Below, one piece after another: positions 1 to 9,042 of a stretch of DNA of 23,622 nt. Both the position numbers and the translations under genes were made by a program. The first letter of the stretch is position 1, and each line of letters opens with the position of its first letter. This stretch comes from CAYOHP01 sp964403795 [NCBI: uncultured bacterium] (GTDB taxonomy: Bacteria; Muiribacteriota; UBA6191; CAZXTJ01), in NCBI GenBank assembly GCA_964403795.1, contig CAYOHP010000064.1:1-23622 (forward strand). The letters are read 5' to 3'. The notes under the pieces are model-generated. The model was given only the letters and a program-made list of their open reading frames with translations. It ran no database searches and was not told the DNA's origin.

Positions 1-339
1 CACCGCCAGCCGGAGCTCCTCGACGTCGTAGGGCTTGGTCAGGTAGTCGAAGGCGCCCTGCTTCATGGCCTCCACCGCCAGCCGCTCCGACCCGTAGGCG
101 GTGAGCATGATGCAGAGCGGGGGCTCGGGGATCTCGGCGGTGATCCGGGCGATCGTCTCGAGCCCGTTCAGGCCCGCCATGTTCATGTCGACGAGCGCCA
201 CCGCGGCCGGCTCGCGGGCCAGCAGGGCTAGGGCTTCCTCTCCGCTCTCGGCTTCCCCCACCGCGAGCTCGAGTCGCTTCACCGCCTTCTTCACACCGAA
301 GCGCACGGTGCGCTCGTCGTCGACGATCAGCAGGTCCAT
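1..339 (-). CDS. NtrC-type response regulator, receiver domain (partial)
   Basis: Only the N-terminal 113 residues are in the window; the rest lies beyond position 1. It reads as a canonical phosphoreceiver domain: MDLLIVDDE start with the acidic pair D7/D8, phosphoacceptor D51 in LVDMNMAGLNG, the switch Thr T80 in MLTAYGS, and the conserved lysine K102 in FDYLTKPYD. The phrase GAFDYLTKPYD is typical of NtrC/AtoC-like regulators that carry an AAA+ sigma-54 domain and a Fis-type HTH, so an activator of sigma-54 promoters is likely, but the output domain is not visible. The ATG at 339 lies 43 bases after the stop of the histidine kinase, in the same direction, so the two form an operon and a cognate pair. 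The kinase should phosphorylate D51. Confidence 0.93.
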   Translation of the reverse strand, partial: MDLLIVDDERTVRFGVKKAVKRLELAVGEAESGEEALALLAREPAAVALVDMNMAGLNGLETIARITAEIPEPPLCIMLTAYGSERLAVEAMKQGAFDYLTKPYDVEELRLAV

Positions 340-382
340 GGGCCCACCGGCTCCCGGCTGCCGACGCCCGAGGCACAGGCTC

Positions 383-2827
383 TCACTTGATCCGCCTCAG
401 GTTGGGCAGGCCCGCGGGCGTCGCCGGGGCCCGCTCCGGAGGTTCGCGATCGGCCTCCCCGGCCACGGTCGCGGGCGTGGGCCGCGGCTCGGCCTCCCCG
501 GCCGGGGGCCGGGCCGGCGCACCCGCGAGTCCTCCCGCCATGGGTCCACTCCGGGTCGGTCCAGGAGGCGACGACGCGGGCTCGCCGGGGGCTTCGCGGC
601 GCGCCCCCGGGGCCGCGATCCGCCCCGGGTCGGAGTCCGCCGCGTCGGTACCCTCGACTTCGGCGCCGGGACCGGGCGTCTCGCCTTCCTCCCCCCGCAT
701 CTTGCGCTGGGTACGCCCCGCCACCGGCAGACGGACGAAGAAGGAGGTGCCCTGGCCTCCGGTCTCGAAGTGGATCTCGCCCTCGCAAGCCGAGACCTTC
801 TGGCGGACGATGGCCAGGCCCAGCCCGGTCCCCTCCTCCTTGCCGTCGGTGTAGAAGGGGCGGAAGATCTGGTCGCGGCGGCTCTCGGGGATGCCGGGGC
901 CGGTGTCCTGGACCACCACTTCGACCCGGCGGGAGGCCTCGCCGTCGCCACCGGCGAGCGGCCGGGTGATGACGGTGAGGGTGCCGCCGGTCTCCGCCAT
1001 GGCCTGGATGGCGTTCAGCACCAGGTTGAAGAAGATGCTCTTCAACTCCTCGGAGAGGCCCCGCACGTAGTGGGCCCGCTCCGAGAGCCGGGTGGCGATC
1101 ACGACCTGGGCCTTGCGGGCCTCGTAGTCGAGGATGTGGAGCACGCCCTGGAGCACGCTCTCCACCGAGACCAGCTTGTCGCGCCGCTCGTCGGGGCGGA
1201 TGAACTCGAGCAGGTTCTTGACGGTCGAGTCGAGCCGGGCGATCTCCTCGGAGATGACCTCGAGGTCCTCCTTGAGCGGGCTCTCGGGCCCGGCCTCCTC
1301 CTCCATCACCTCGATGATCGACTTGATGGTGGAGAGCGGGTTCTTGATCTCGTGGGCCACGCCCGCGGCCAGCCGCCCCAGGGAACTCATCCGTTCGCTC
1401 TGGGCGATCTCGCGTTCCAGGCGCACCTTCTGCTCGACCAGGGCGTTCTTGTGGATGGCATCGGCCAGGCTGTGGCCCACGAAGGAGAGGAGTTCCCGCT
1501 CCTCCCGGCCGAGCTGGCGGTCGACGCCCCGGTGGCCGAGCACGATCAGCCCGGCGATCGAGCCCTCCCGGTAGAAGGCGTAGACCCCGTCGGCGTCGAG
1601 CAGGTCCATGATCTCGGCGAGCGGCTTGTCCTCGAGTTCGAAGCGGTCGACGAAGGTCTCGCCGTAGGGCACCACCCGTTCGGCCAAGAGCGGGAGATCC
1701 TTGGGGAAGGGCCGGGGGTGGCCGTGGACCACCTCGAGCCCCTCGGCCCGGGCGGAGAGCAGGTAGATGGCGGCCCGCTCGGCGGCCAACGCCTCCTGGA
1801 CCACCCCGGCGGCCTGCGAGAGCACGAAGGGGAGGTCGGGGACGTAGGCCTCCGAGAGGCCGCGCCCCAGGCGGCGGAAGGTCTCCTGGTAGCGGGCCAC
1901 CTGGCGCAGGAACACCCCGGCATAGAGCTGCTGGGCCATGTTGCGGAGCGGATGGAAGGCCCACACCAGACCGACGAGCATCAGCGCCTCCATCACCTCC
2001 CAGTTCAGCTGCATGGTGCCGAGGCGCTGGGCCAACTCCCGGATCCCGAAGAAGTAGAGGCAGAGCACCAGGAGGGCCAGGCTCATGTTGTAGAAGCCGC
2101 GCTGGAGCGCGTCGGCGATGTCGGGGTAGCGGTAGACGTAGATGGCCAGCCCGATCGAGATGCCGTTGGGGGCGAGCAGTCCCGCCAGGTTCAGGTAGTC
2201 GCCGACCAGTGGCCAGTCCCAGCCGCCCAGTGCGAAGGCGGCCAGCCACACCGCCGCGATCGAGGAGAGCGTGGTCGACATGGCGTAGGTGAGCTGGGCG
2301 GTGGTGGGGCGCCGGTCCCGCCGGCTCACCTTGTAGGCCACGGTGCCGGTCACGCCGCAGACCAGGGCCATCCAGATGGAATAGGCCCCGATCACCTGGT
2401 GGAGCACCGGCATGAGCCCGGTGGCGGCGTGCGACTGGAAGACCACCAGGGCCGGGTTCAAGGTCACGATCGGCAGGTAGAGGAGCGGGTTCACCCAGGC
2501 CGGGACCCGCTCGGGACGCACGAACCCCAGGGCGGTGTGGAGCAGGAGCGAGGGGATCACCCCCAGGCCGAGCAGCACGCCGGCGTCGAAGATGCTCGTC
2601 AGGAAGCGCACCTCGGAGTCGCGCACGTAGACGAGATGGGTGAAGAGCGCCAGGAAGGCCGAGAGGTCGAAGATCAGGGTGGCGGCCACCAGCAGCAGGA
2701 AGTACGCCTCGCCGGGGCGACGGTGCTTGCGGCTCCACGAGGTCCTGAGCACCACCGCGTTCAGGATGGCGCCGAGCAGGAGCCCCAGCGGCAGCGCCAC
2801 CGCCAGGAAGTCGAGGGTGCCCTTCAC
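383..2827 (-). CDS. Membrane-bound sensor histidine kinase (multi-TM, GAF, HisKA, HATPase) with Pro-rich tail
   Basis: An 814-residue sensor kinase. Residues about 4-300 form seven or more hydrophobic segments, like the HisKA_7TM-type or PrsK-type N-terminus. A GAF-like domain follows at about 305-460. The H-box has phosphoacceptor H492 in GVAHEIKNP, and the ATPase domain shows the N-box N605 (NAIQAM), G1 D641 (DTGPGIP), the F-box (FRPFYTDG) and G2 (GTGLGLA, about 666). Family knowledge: it autophosphorylates on His and passes the phosphate to the receiver encoded 43 bases downstream. The last 110 residues (about 705-814) are a Pro/Ala/Glu-rich tail not expected in this family. I chose the GTG at 2827 because the TM region starts there. 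Longer in-frame starts up to 2965 would read through the promoter and start of the divergent peptidase gene and give a Cys/Pro-rich leader. A PEP-CTERM-type PrsK/PrsR pair is an alternative reading, not proven. Confidence 0.92.
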   Translation of the reverse strand: MKGTLDFLAVALPLGLLLGAILNAVVLRTSWSRKHRRPGEAYFLLLVAATLIFDLSAFLALFTHLVYVRDSEVRFLTSIFDAGVLLGLGVIPSLLLHTALGFVRPERVPAWVNPLLYLPIVTLNPALVVFQSHAATGLMPVLHQVIGAYSIWMALVCGVTGTVAYKVSRRDRRPTTAQLTYAMSTTLSSIAAVWLAAFALGGWDWPLVGDYLNLAGLLAPNGISIGLAIYVYRYPDIADALQRGFYNMSLALLVLCLYFFGIRELAQRLGTMQLNWEVMEALMLVGLVWAFHPLRNMAQQLYAGVFLRQVARYQETFRRLGRGLSEAYVPDLPFVLSQAAGVVQEALAAERAAIYLLSARAEGLEVVHGHPRPFPKDLPLLAERVVPYGETFVDRFELEDKPLAEIMDLLDADGVYAFYREGSIAGLIVLGHRGVDRQLGREERELLSFVGHSLADAIHKNALVEQKVRLEREIAQSERMSSLGRLAAGVAHEIKNPLSTIKSIIEVMEEEAGPESPLKEDLEVISEEIARLDSTVKNLLEFIRPDERRDKLVSVESVLQGVLHILDYEARKAQVVIATRLSERAHYVRGLSEELKSIFFNLVLNAIQAMAETGGTLTVITRPLAGGDGEASRRVEVVVQDTGPGIPESRRDQIFRPFYTDGKEEGTGLGLAIVRQKVSACEGEIHFETGGQGTSFFVRLPVAGRTQRKMRGEEGETPGPGAEVEGTDAADSDPGRIAAPGARREAPGEPASSPPGPTRSGPMAGGLAGAPARPPAGEAEPRPTPATVAGEADREPPERAPATPAGLPNLRRIK

Positions 2828-2834
2828 GTCCCGA

Positions 2835-2840
2835 AGGCTA
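2835..2840 (-). promoter_or_regulatory. Candidate -10 hexamer TAGCCT for the histidine kinase
   Basis: Read on the minus strand, TAGCCT fits TANNNT and ends 7 bases before the GTG at 2827. No convincing Shine-Dalgarno sequence fits between them, so the transcript may be leaderless. No -35 is evident. Confidence 0.35.
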
Positions 2841-2881
2841 GCACGGTGGGGGGCGAGCGGCCGGGTGCCCGTGCAGCCTGG

Positions 2882-2887
2882 TACGCT
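2882..2887 (+). promoter_or_regulatory. Candidate -10 hexamer TACGCT for the S46 peptidase
   Basis: TACGCT in CTGGTACGCTCGCCG lies 35 bases before the ATG at 2923, leaving room for a leader with the Shine-Dalgarno AAGGAGG. The same hexamer occurs upstream of two other genes in the window (17834-17839 minus, 21107-21112 plus). The -35 is not recognisable. Confidence 0.4.
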
Positions 2888-2922
2888 CGCCGCTCCGGGG
2901 TTTCTCGACAAGGAGGCGCGGC

Positions 2923-5052
2923 ATGGCGGGTAGCGGCAGGCAGTCATCCAGGGCGAGCGGGGCACGGCTCCGGGGGGCGCTCGGCGTCGGGTGGCTGGCG
3001 TTCCTGGGCCTGGTCGCCGCGGTGGTCCCCGCTCGGGTCGGCGCCGACGAGGGTATGTGGACCCTCGACAACCCGCCGGTGGAGCGTCTGGCCAAGGGCT
3101 ACGGCTTCCGGCCGACGCCGGAGTGGCTGGCCCGGGTGCGGCTCGCCTCGGTGCGCTTCAACGACGGGGGGTCCGGCTCCTTCGTCAGCCCCGAGGGGCT
3201 GGTGCTCACCAACCACCACGTGGCCCGGGGCCAGCTCCAGAAGCTCTCCTCGCCGGGACGGGACCTGGTCAAGGACGGGTTCCTGGCCGCCACCCGGGGC
3301 GACGAACTCCCCTGCCCCGACCTGGAACTCAACGTGCTCGATTCCATGGAGGACGTCTCGGGCGCGGTGCGCGCCGCGGTGACCCGCGGCATGAGCGAGA
3401 AGCAGGCGCATGACGCCCGCCGGGCGAAGATCGCGGCGATCGAGAAGGCGAGTCTGGACGCCACCGGCATGCGCTCCGACGTGGTCACGCTCTACGCCGG
3501 CGGCGAGTACTGGCTCTATCGTTACCGGAAGTACACCGACGTCCGCCTGGTGTTCGCGCCCGAGCTCCAGATCGCCTTCTTCGGCGGCGATCCGGACAAC
3601 TTCACCTACCCACGCTACTGCCTCGACATGGCGATGTTCCGGGTCTACCAGGACGGGAAGCCCTTGGCGAGCCCGGGGGTGCTCCCCTGGCACCGGGAGG
3701 GCGCCAAGGCCGGCGATCTGGTGTTCGTGACCGGACATCCCGGCTCGACCGACCGCCTCCAGACGCTCGCCCAGCTCGAGCTCCAGCGGGACGTCGTGAT
3801 GCCCCGCCGGCTGGAGGACATGCGCCGTCGCCTGGGCGTGGCCGAGCGCTATGCCACCCGCGGCGTGGAGGAGGCCCGCCAGGCGGCCGGCAGCATCTTC
3901 GGGATCCGCAACGGCCTGAAGGCCAGCGAGGGAGCGCTGGCGGGGCTCCGCGACCCCGGGGTCATGGCCCGCAAGGTCGCCGAGGAAGCCGACTTCCGGC
4001 ACCGGGTCGGGTCCAAGGCCAGTTGGCGGGTGGCCTACGGGGATGCCTGGGATCGTCTGGAGGCCGCCGGGACCGCGTGGAAGGCTCGCATGGACGAACA
4101 CCTCTACCGGAGGATGCCGGGCTTCCGGCTTCCGGGGATCGCCCTGCAGCTGGTCCGCTACGTGGCCGAGACCGCCCTGCCCGACGGGGAACGCCTGGAG
4201 GAGTACCACGAGGCCGGCCTCGAGTCGCTCCGCTTCCGGCTCTTCTCGCCGGCGCCGGTCTACCCCGGGCTCGAGGTCGAGTTCCTGGCCGACGGGCTGG
4301 CCCAGGCCGAGGAACGGCTGGGGGCCGGCGACCCGTTCGTGCGAGAGGCCCTGGCGGGCCGGCGCCCCCAGGAGGTGGCCGAGGCCCTCGTCTCAGGTAC
4401 CCGGCTCGCCGACCCGGCGGTGCGCCAGGCCCTGGTCGAGGGCGGGCGCGCCGCCATCGAGGCCTCGGACGATCCCCTGGTGGTCTTCGCCCGGCGGCTC
4501 GACCCCCACCTCCGCGAGATCCGCAAATGGTACGAGGACGAGATCGAGGCGCTCGAGAAGGCCGCCGGGGAGAAAATCGGCAAGGCCCGGTTCGCAGCCT
4601 ACGGGAAGACCGTGCACCCGGATGCCACCTTCACCCTCAGGCTCGCCTACGGGAAGGTGGCCGGGTATCCGATGAACGGCACCGAGGCTCCGGCGAAGAC
4701 CACATTCTACGGCCTCTTCGAGCGGGCCTCGGCCTTCGACGGGACGCCCCCCTTCGACCTGCCGCCCCGCTGGGCGGCGGCCCGGGACCGCCTCGACCTG
4801 GCCACCCCCTTCGATTTCGTGGCCACCCTCGACATCATCGGGGGGAACTCCGGCTCGCCGGTGATCGACCGGGAGGGGCGCCTGGTTGGGCTCATCTTCG
4901 ACGGCAACATCGAGAGCCTGGTGGGTCGGTACGTCTACGACGAGAAGGCCAACCGGGCGGTCTCGGTCCATGCCGCGGGCATGACCGCGGCCCTGGAGAA
5001 GGTCTACGGGGCCGGCGCCCTGGTGGCCGAGCTCGAGGGTACCGGCCGGTAG
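2923..5052 (+). CDS. S46 family dipeptidyl-peptidase, DPP7-like, secreted
   Basis: A 709-residue serine peptidase of family S46 (DPP7/DPP11), which removes dipeptides from the N-terminus of oligopeptides outside the cytoplasm. Residues 1-41 are a signal peptide with a hydrophobic core (about 19-36) and probable cleavage after VGA. The trypsin-like fold is split around a large helical insertion, as in the family. His is in LVLTNHHV (H99), Asp probably D235 in YPRYCLDMAMF after GGDPDNF, and the nucleophile S643 in GGNSGSPV. Eighteen residues after the serine the protein has Gly (G661, in IFDGN). In characterised enzymes Gly here goes with DPP7-type cleavage after hydrophobic residues, and Arg with the acidic specificity of DPP11. 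The ATG at 2923 has a strong Shine-Dalgarno, AAGGAGGCGCGGC-ATG. Length matches the family (about 700-720). It is divergent from the two-component operon, with 95 bases between starts, so that pair may control it. Confidence 0.95.
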   Translation: MAGSGRQSSRASGARLRGALGVGWLAFLGLVAAVVPARVGADEGMWTLDNPPVERLAKGYGFRPTPEWLARVRLASVRFNDGGSGSFVSPEGLVLTNHHVARGQLQKLSSPGRDLVKDGFLAATRGDELPCPDLELNVLDSMEDVSGAVRAAVTRGMSEKQAHDARRAKIAAIEKASLDATGMRSDVVTLYAGGEYWLYRYRKYTDVRLVFAPELQIAFFGGDPDNFTYPRYCLDMAMFRVYQDGKPLASPGVLPWHREGAKAGDLVFVTGHPGSTDRLQTLAQLELQRDVVMPRRLEDMRRRLGVAERYATRGVEEARQAAGSIFGIRNGLKASEGALAGLRDPGVMARKVAEEADFRHRVGSKASWRVAYGDAWDRLEAAGTAWKARMDEHLYRRMPGFRLPGIALQLVRYVAETALPDGERLEEYHEAGLESLRFRLFSPAPVYPGLEVEFLADGLAQAEERLGAGDPFVREALAGRRPQEVAEALVSGTRLADPAVRQALVEGGRAAIEASDDPLVVFARRLDPHLREIRKWYEDEIEALEKAAGEKIGKARFAAYGKTVHPDATFTLRLAYGKVAGYPMNGTEAPAKTTFYGLFERASAFDGTPPFDLPPRWAAARDRLDLATPFDFVATLDIIGGNSGSPVIDREGRLVGLIFDGNIESLVGRYVYDEKANRAVSVHAAGMTAALEKVYGAGALVAELEGTGR

Positions 5053-5088
5053 GCTCCAGCCGACCGGCTCGCGGGTGCCGCCGGAGCG

Positions 5089-5107
5089 CCCCCGGATCAC
5101 CCGGGGG
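5089..5107. terminator. Bidirectional hairpin between convergent genes
   Basis: CCCCCGG, loop ATCAC, CCGGGGG: a perfect 7-bp GC stem in the 69-base gap between the stops at 5052 (plus) and 5122 (minus). No T-tract follows on either strand, so it may pause transcription or assist Rho rather than act as a classical intrinsic terminator. Confidence 0.5.
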
Positions 5108-5121
5108 AAGCAGCAGACGAA

Positions 5122-8100
5122 TCAGGAGCCGAACAGGCCCCGCAGGAAGTTGCCGGTGCGCCGGATGTTGTCGGCGGTCCGGGCGGCCCGGTCGATGGCC
5201 TCCAGCGGATTGACCCGCTGGCGACGACGCCGTTCCCGTTCCTCGGCCTCCTCGCGTTCCCGCCGCTCGCGGGCCTCGGCCTCGGCCCGGCGGGCGGCCT
5301 CCTCGGCCTTGATCCGCTCCTCCTCGGCCCGGCGCCGCTCGGCCGCGGCCTGGGCCAGGAGCTGGCGCTGCTCCTCCTCGAGGTTCCGCTGCCGGGTCCG
5401 GGCCGCCGCCAGCTCCGCCTGTCGCTCGGCCGCTTCGTCGGCCTCCCGGCGCCGGGCAGCGTCCTGGGCGCGGTCCTGGGCATCCTTGAGCGCCGACGCC
5501 TGGTCGGCGAGCTGCTGCTGCAGGGTGGCGAGCTGGAGTTCGGTGCGCTTCCGGTCGGCCTCGATCCTGGCCTCCTCGGCCCTGCGCTTCTGGTCGGCCT
5601 CGGCCTTCCGGCGGGTCTCCTCGGCCTGGCGGGCCGCCTCCTCCTGACGTCGCTGCCGATCCGCCGCCTCCCGGCGGGCAGCGAGCACGGTCGGGTTCTC
5701 GGTGGCGTCCAGGGATCGGAGCAGCTTGGCGACTTCCTCGGCCCCCGAGGCCAGGGCCAGGTCGAGCGGGGTCTGGCCCCGGGCGTTGGTGAGGTTGAGC
5801 CGCGCCCGTTCCATGCGGCTGGCGAGATCGTTCACGACCGGGAGCGAGCCCCTGGAGATGGCCAGGTGGAGCGGCGTGTTGCCCTCGCCGTCGACAGGAT
5901 GGGGGTCCGCCCCGGCGCCGAGCAGGGCGGCGACCACCCCGACCTGACCGGCAGCCGCTGCCAGGTGCAAGGCGGTGCGACCGGTGGCGTCCGGGAGATC
6001 GGTGAGCCGCCTCGCCTCCCCTCCTCCCTTGCCGGCGGCCTCGAGCAGGGCCCGGACCGCCTCGAGGTGCCCGGCCCCCGAGGCGGCGTGCAGGGCGGTG
6101 CCTCCGGTGCGATCGGTGGCCGCGGGGTCGGCGGAAAGCGCCAGTAGCCCCCGCACTTCCTCGCTCCGCCCGGCCGCGGCCGCCAGGTGGAGCTTGGTCC
6201 GTCCGTGGGCGTCGCGCTCGCTCTTGGCGATCTCCCGGTCGCGCCGGAGCGACTCGATGGTCTGCACCAGCAGCGAACTCGCCTCTTCGACCAGGGGCAG
6301 GGCAGCGTCCGGGAAGCCGAGCTGGCGGAGTCGGGCCGCCCCGTCCGCCACCCGGATCGCCCGGTCGAAGCGCTCGGGGCGGGCCATCCCCGCACCGGTC
6401 AGCGCTCCGATTTCCTTCTCGGCTGCCTCCCGCTCCCTGGCGAAGCGCTCGTCGGCGGCGACCAGGGCCCGCTGGTGGGCCTGGCTCCGGGCCTCGGCGA
6501 GCCGGGCGGCGGCCTCCCTGAGGCTCGCCAGGCCGCCCTCGGGATCGCGCCCCGCCAAGCGGCGCCGGGCCTCGGCGGTGGCCGCGGCGGCCGCCGCCAC
6601 CTCCGGACTGGCATCGAACCCGGCGCCCAGCACCTCCTGGGTCCGTCGCTCCTCGTCGGCGAGTGCCACGAAGCCGGTCTCGAGGACTTCGACCTCGATC
6701 TCGCTGGAGATGGCGGAGAGCTCCTCCGCAGCGTCCCGGTAGGCGCCCGCCGCCAGCTCGTAGCGGCTCGCCTCGAAGAGCCGGTCGGCATGGGCCAGGT
6801 CGCGGACCGGGTCCTCGAGCAGCCTGGCCTCCAGGCCGAAACGGCGTAGCCGCGGCAGGAGCTCGTCCCGCAAGCGGAGCGCCTCGGCCTGGGCCTCCGA
6901 GGCCCGGGTGAGCTTGCCGGCATCGCCTTCGAGCCGGGCGAGCGGGGTCGCCAGGCGGCCACGGAGGGTGGCGAAGGCCTCCGCTGCCTCCGGGTAGCGG
7001 GCCGCCAGGAAGGCGTCCTCGGCAGCCTGGAATGCGGGTCGCAGGGCCGCGAGCTCGGCGTCCTGGCGGGCCAGGCTGGCGGCTGCCGCCTCGCCCTTGC
7101 GGAACAGGCCCCGTACCCTCCGCCGCTCCTCGACCGCCCGTCGCGCCTCCTCGACGGCCTCCTGGTGTCCCGCGGCCAGGGTCTCGAGCCCTGGCGCCAC
7201 GCCCTCGATCCGGCCGGTCGCCAGGAGGCCGGTGAGCTCGGCGAAGCGGGCGGCCCGGTCGCTCGCCCCCGGGAGACCGAGCTCGCGCCCCTCCAGGCCG
7301 TTCTCGGGGACCGAGCCCAGGCGCGCCACCTCCCGGCTCCAACGCTCGAGGGCGCCGAGGTAGGCGGCTTCGGCCTCGACCGTGGGCCGGATCCGGCCGG
7401 AGAAGCCGTCGACCGCATCCGCCCGGGCCAGCATCTCCTGGTAGGCCGCGGCCGCCTCCGCCTCCCGGTAGCGACGCTCGAGGTCGAGGGCCTTGGTGCG
7501 GGCTTCCTCCAACTCCTCGGCGATCCCGGTGTCGTCCAGGTGGGCTGCCACCAGGGCCGCCATGCGGACCGCCGCCCGGTGTTCGTCGCGGCGACGATCG
7601 ACTTCCTCCTGGTCCCGGGCCAGGGTCCGGGCCCCGGTGTCGATCTCGCCGGTCAGCTGGACCGCTCGGCTCCCGAGATCGCCGCGCTGGCTGAGCTCGG
7701 AGAGCTCGGTCTGGCGGGCCTCCATGGAACGGCTCGCTTCGAGCAGGGCGTCCTCCCGTACCTTGAGGGCGGCTCCCAGCTCCTCGGCCTTCCGGGCGAG
7801 CTCGGCAGGCCGGGCGAGCACCTCCGCCACCCGGGAGTCGGCCTGGCGCCGGCGCCTCGCCAGGTCCCGGCGCCGTTCCCGGACCACCTGGGGGTCCTCG
7901 AGCCAGGTCCTCAGCCGGGGCAGGACGGCCAGTTCGTGGCCGACGAACAGGAGGAAGAGGACCACCGCCGTGGCGCCGAGCACCCGGCCGGCGCGGGACT
8001 CGATCAGTCGTGGCGCCCGACGCAGGGTATCCTCGAAGGCCGCCATGTCCCGGAACCGGTGGGCCGGCTTGGGGGACAGAGCCCGATCGATGGCCTCGGC

Positions 8101-9042
8101 CACCGGCACCGGGATGTCCTTGCGGTAGCTGGCCACCGAGCCGACCCGTCCGGCCGGGATCTCCCCGGTCAGGAGCTCGAAGAGCACCACCCCGAGGGAG
8201 TACTGGTCGGCGGCCTCGTCGACGTCGGCGGCGCCCTTCATCTGCTCGGGAGCCATGTAGTAGGCGGTCCCCATCGCCATTCCGGTCACGGTCTGCTGGG
8301 TGGTCTTCTGGATCCGGGCGATCCCGAAGTCCATGAGGCGGACCGAGCCGTCCTCGCAGAGCCAGATGTTCTCCGGCTTCACGTCGCGGTGGACGGTGTA
8401 GCGATGGGCGTAGTGGAGGGCGTCGGCGACCCGACTCCCGAGGTCGACCACCTCGGCGACCGAGAAGCCCTCGCCCTTGCCGGTACGCGAGAGCATCTCG
8501 GCCCGGAGCGTCCGCCCCGTCAGGAGCTCCATGGTGAGGAAGGCCAGATCCCCGTCCCGGTGCACGTCGAAGACGTTCACGATCGCCGGGTGCGAGAGGC
8601 TGCTCGAGATCCGGGCTTCGGCCTGGAACCGCTCGTTGGCGTCGGGGTCGGCGAGCAGCTCCGGGAGCAGCACCTTCAGCGCCACCCGCTCGCCGCGGTT
8701 TCTGTCCTCGGCGGAGAACACCGCCCCCATGCCACCGGCGCCGATCTGTTCGATCACCTGGTAGCGTCCGGCGAGCACCGTCCCCGGCTCGATCGCGATC
8801 CGGTGTCCGGGGAGCTCGACCGATGGTGCCAGTTCGGTCCGGGCCTCGGCGCCTGCCCGGAGGTGTTCGCCCCGGCGTCCGGAGCGGGGCTTCACGGTGT
8901 CGACCGTGCGGGGATCGGGAGCCTTCCCGGGCCCGGCGGTGCCGCTCCCGGGCGGCGCCGAGGGCGGGACCGAGTCGGCGGAGGAGGCCTGGACCGACGG
9001 CGCCGGAGGCGACTCCGGGGATGGGGACTCTTGGTCGCTCAT
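5122..9042 (-). CDS. Transmembrane Ser/Thr protein kinase with extracytoplasmic coiled coils and ankyrin repeats
   Basis: A 1306-residue Hanks-type kinase. Residues 1-85 are a Pro/Ser-rich leader. The kinase domain (about 90-345) is complete: GAGGMGAVF loop (101-109), K123 in VALK, HRDVKPEN with D220, DFG 238-240, and APE 264-266 after GTAYYM. One TM segment follows at about 354-372, so about 930 residues should lie outside the cytoplasm. These are long charged coiled coils (about 375-930), about five ankyrin repeats (about 937-1115; TKLHLAAAAG, TALHAASGAG, TALHLAAAAG, TPLHLAISRG), then a second Arg/Glu/Ala-rich coiled coil (about 1117-1270) and the tail NFLRGLFGS. Start: ATG at 9042 with GGGAGG upstream, overlapping the previous gene's stop as ATGA, so the two are translationally coupled. 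A kinase with ankyrins on the far side of the membrane is unusual. Ligand and substrates are unknown; by family it phosphorylates Ser/Thr, perhaps read by FHA proteins such as the one at 22659. Confidence 0.93.
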   Translation of the reverse strand: MSDQESPSPESPPAPSVQASSADSVPPSAPPGSGTAGPGKAPDPRTVDTVKPRSGRRGEHLRAGAEARTELAPSVELPGHRIAIEPGTVLAGRYQVIEQIGAGGMGAVFSAEDRNRGERVALKVLLPELLADPDANERFQAEARISSSLSHPAIVNVFDVHRDGDLAFLTMELLTGRTLRAEMLSRTGKGEGFSVAEVVDLGSRVADALHYAHRYTVHRDVKPENIWLCEDGSVRLMDFGIARIQKTTQQTVTGMAMGTAYYMAPEQMKGAADVDEAADQYSLGVVLFELLTGEIPAGRVGSVASYRKDIPVPVAEAIDRALSPKPAHRFRDMAAFEDTLRRAPRLIESRAGRVLGATAVVLFLLFVGHELAVLPRLRTWLEDPQVVRERRRDLARRRRQADSRVAEVLARPAELARKAEELGAALKVREDALLEASRSMEARQTELSELSQRGDLGSRAVQLTGEIDTGARTLARDQEEVDRRRDEHRAAVRMAALVAAHLDDTGIAEELEEARTKALDLERRYREAEAAAAYQEMLARADAVDGFSGRIRPTVEAEAAYLGALERWSREVARLGSVPENGLEGRELGLPGASDRAARFAELTGLLATGRIEGVAPGLETLAAGHQEAVEEARRAVEERRRVRGLFRKGEAAAASLARQDAELAALRPAFQAAEDAFLAARYPEAAEAFATLRGRLATPLARLEGDAGKLTRASEAQAEALRLRDELLPRLRRFGLEARLLEDPVRDLAHADRLFEASRYELAAGAYRDAAEELSAISSEIEVEVLETGFVALADEERRTQEVLGAGFDASPEVAAAAAATAEARRRLAGRDPEGGLASLREAAARLAEARSQAHQRALVAADERFAREREAAEKEIGALTGAGMARPERFDRAIRVADGAARLRQLGFPDAALPLVEEASSLLVQTIESLRRDREIAKSERDAHGRTKLHLAAAAGRSEEVRGLLALSADPAATDRTGGTALHAASGAGHLEAVRALLEAAGKGGGEARRLTDLPDATGRTALHLAAAAGQVGVVAALLGAGADPHPVDGEGNTPLHLAISRGSLPVVNDLASRMERARLNLTNARGQTPLDLALASGAEEVAKLLRSLDATENPTVLAARREAADRQRRQEEAARQAEETRRKAEADQKRRAEEARIEADRKRTELQLATLQQQLADQASALKDAQDRAQDAARRREADEAAERQAELAAARTRQRNLEEEQRQLLAQAAAERRRAEEERIKAEEAARRAEAEARERREREEAEERERRRRQRVNPLEAIDRAARTADNIRRTGNFLRGLFGS

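Noticed and set aside
2828-2965. An upstream start (ATG at 2965) for the histidine kinase
   Set aside because: It would overlap the peptidase start and signal peptide region and add 46 residues of Cys/Pro/Arg-rich sequence before the first TM segment.
101-3382. A 1093-codon open frame on the plus strand
   Set aside because: It is antisense to the histidine kinase and then out of frame through the peptidase. Its translation is Gly/Arg/His-rich with no domain, as expected from GC-rich codon positions.
5200-5660. Repetitive-looking GCC/CGG-rich DNA here and at 11110-11460, as possible tandem repeats
   Set aside because: The DNA reflects Ala/Arg/Glu coiled-coil codons; no fixed repeat unit is kept.
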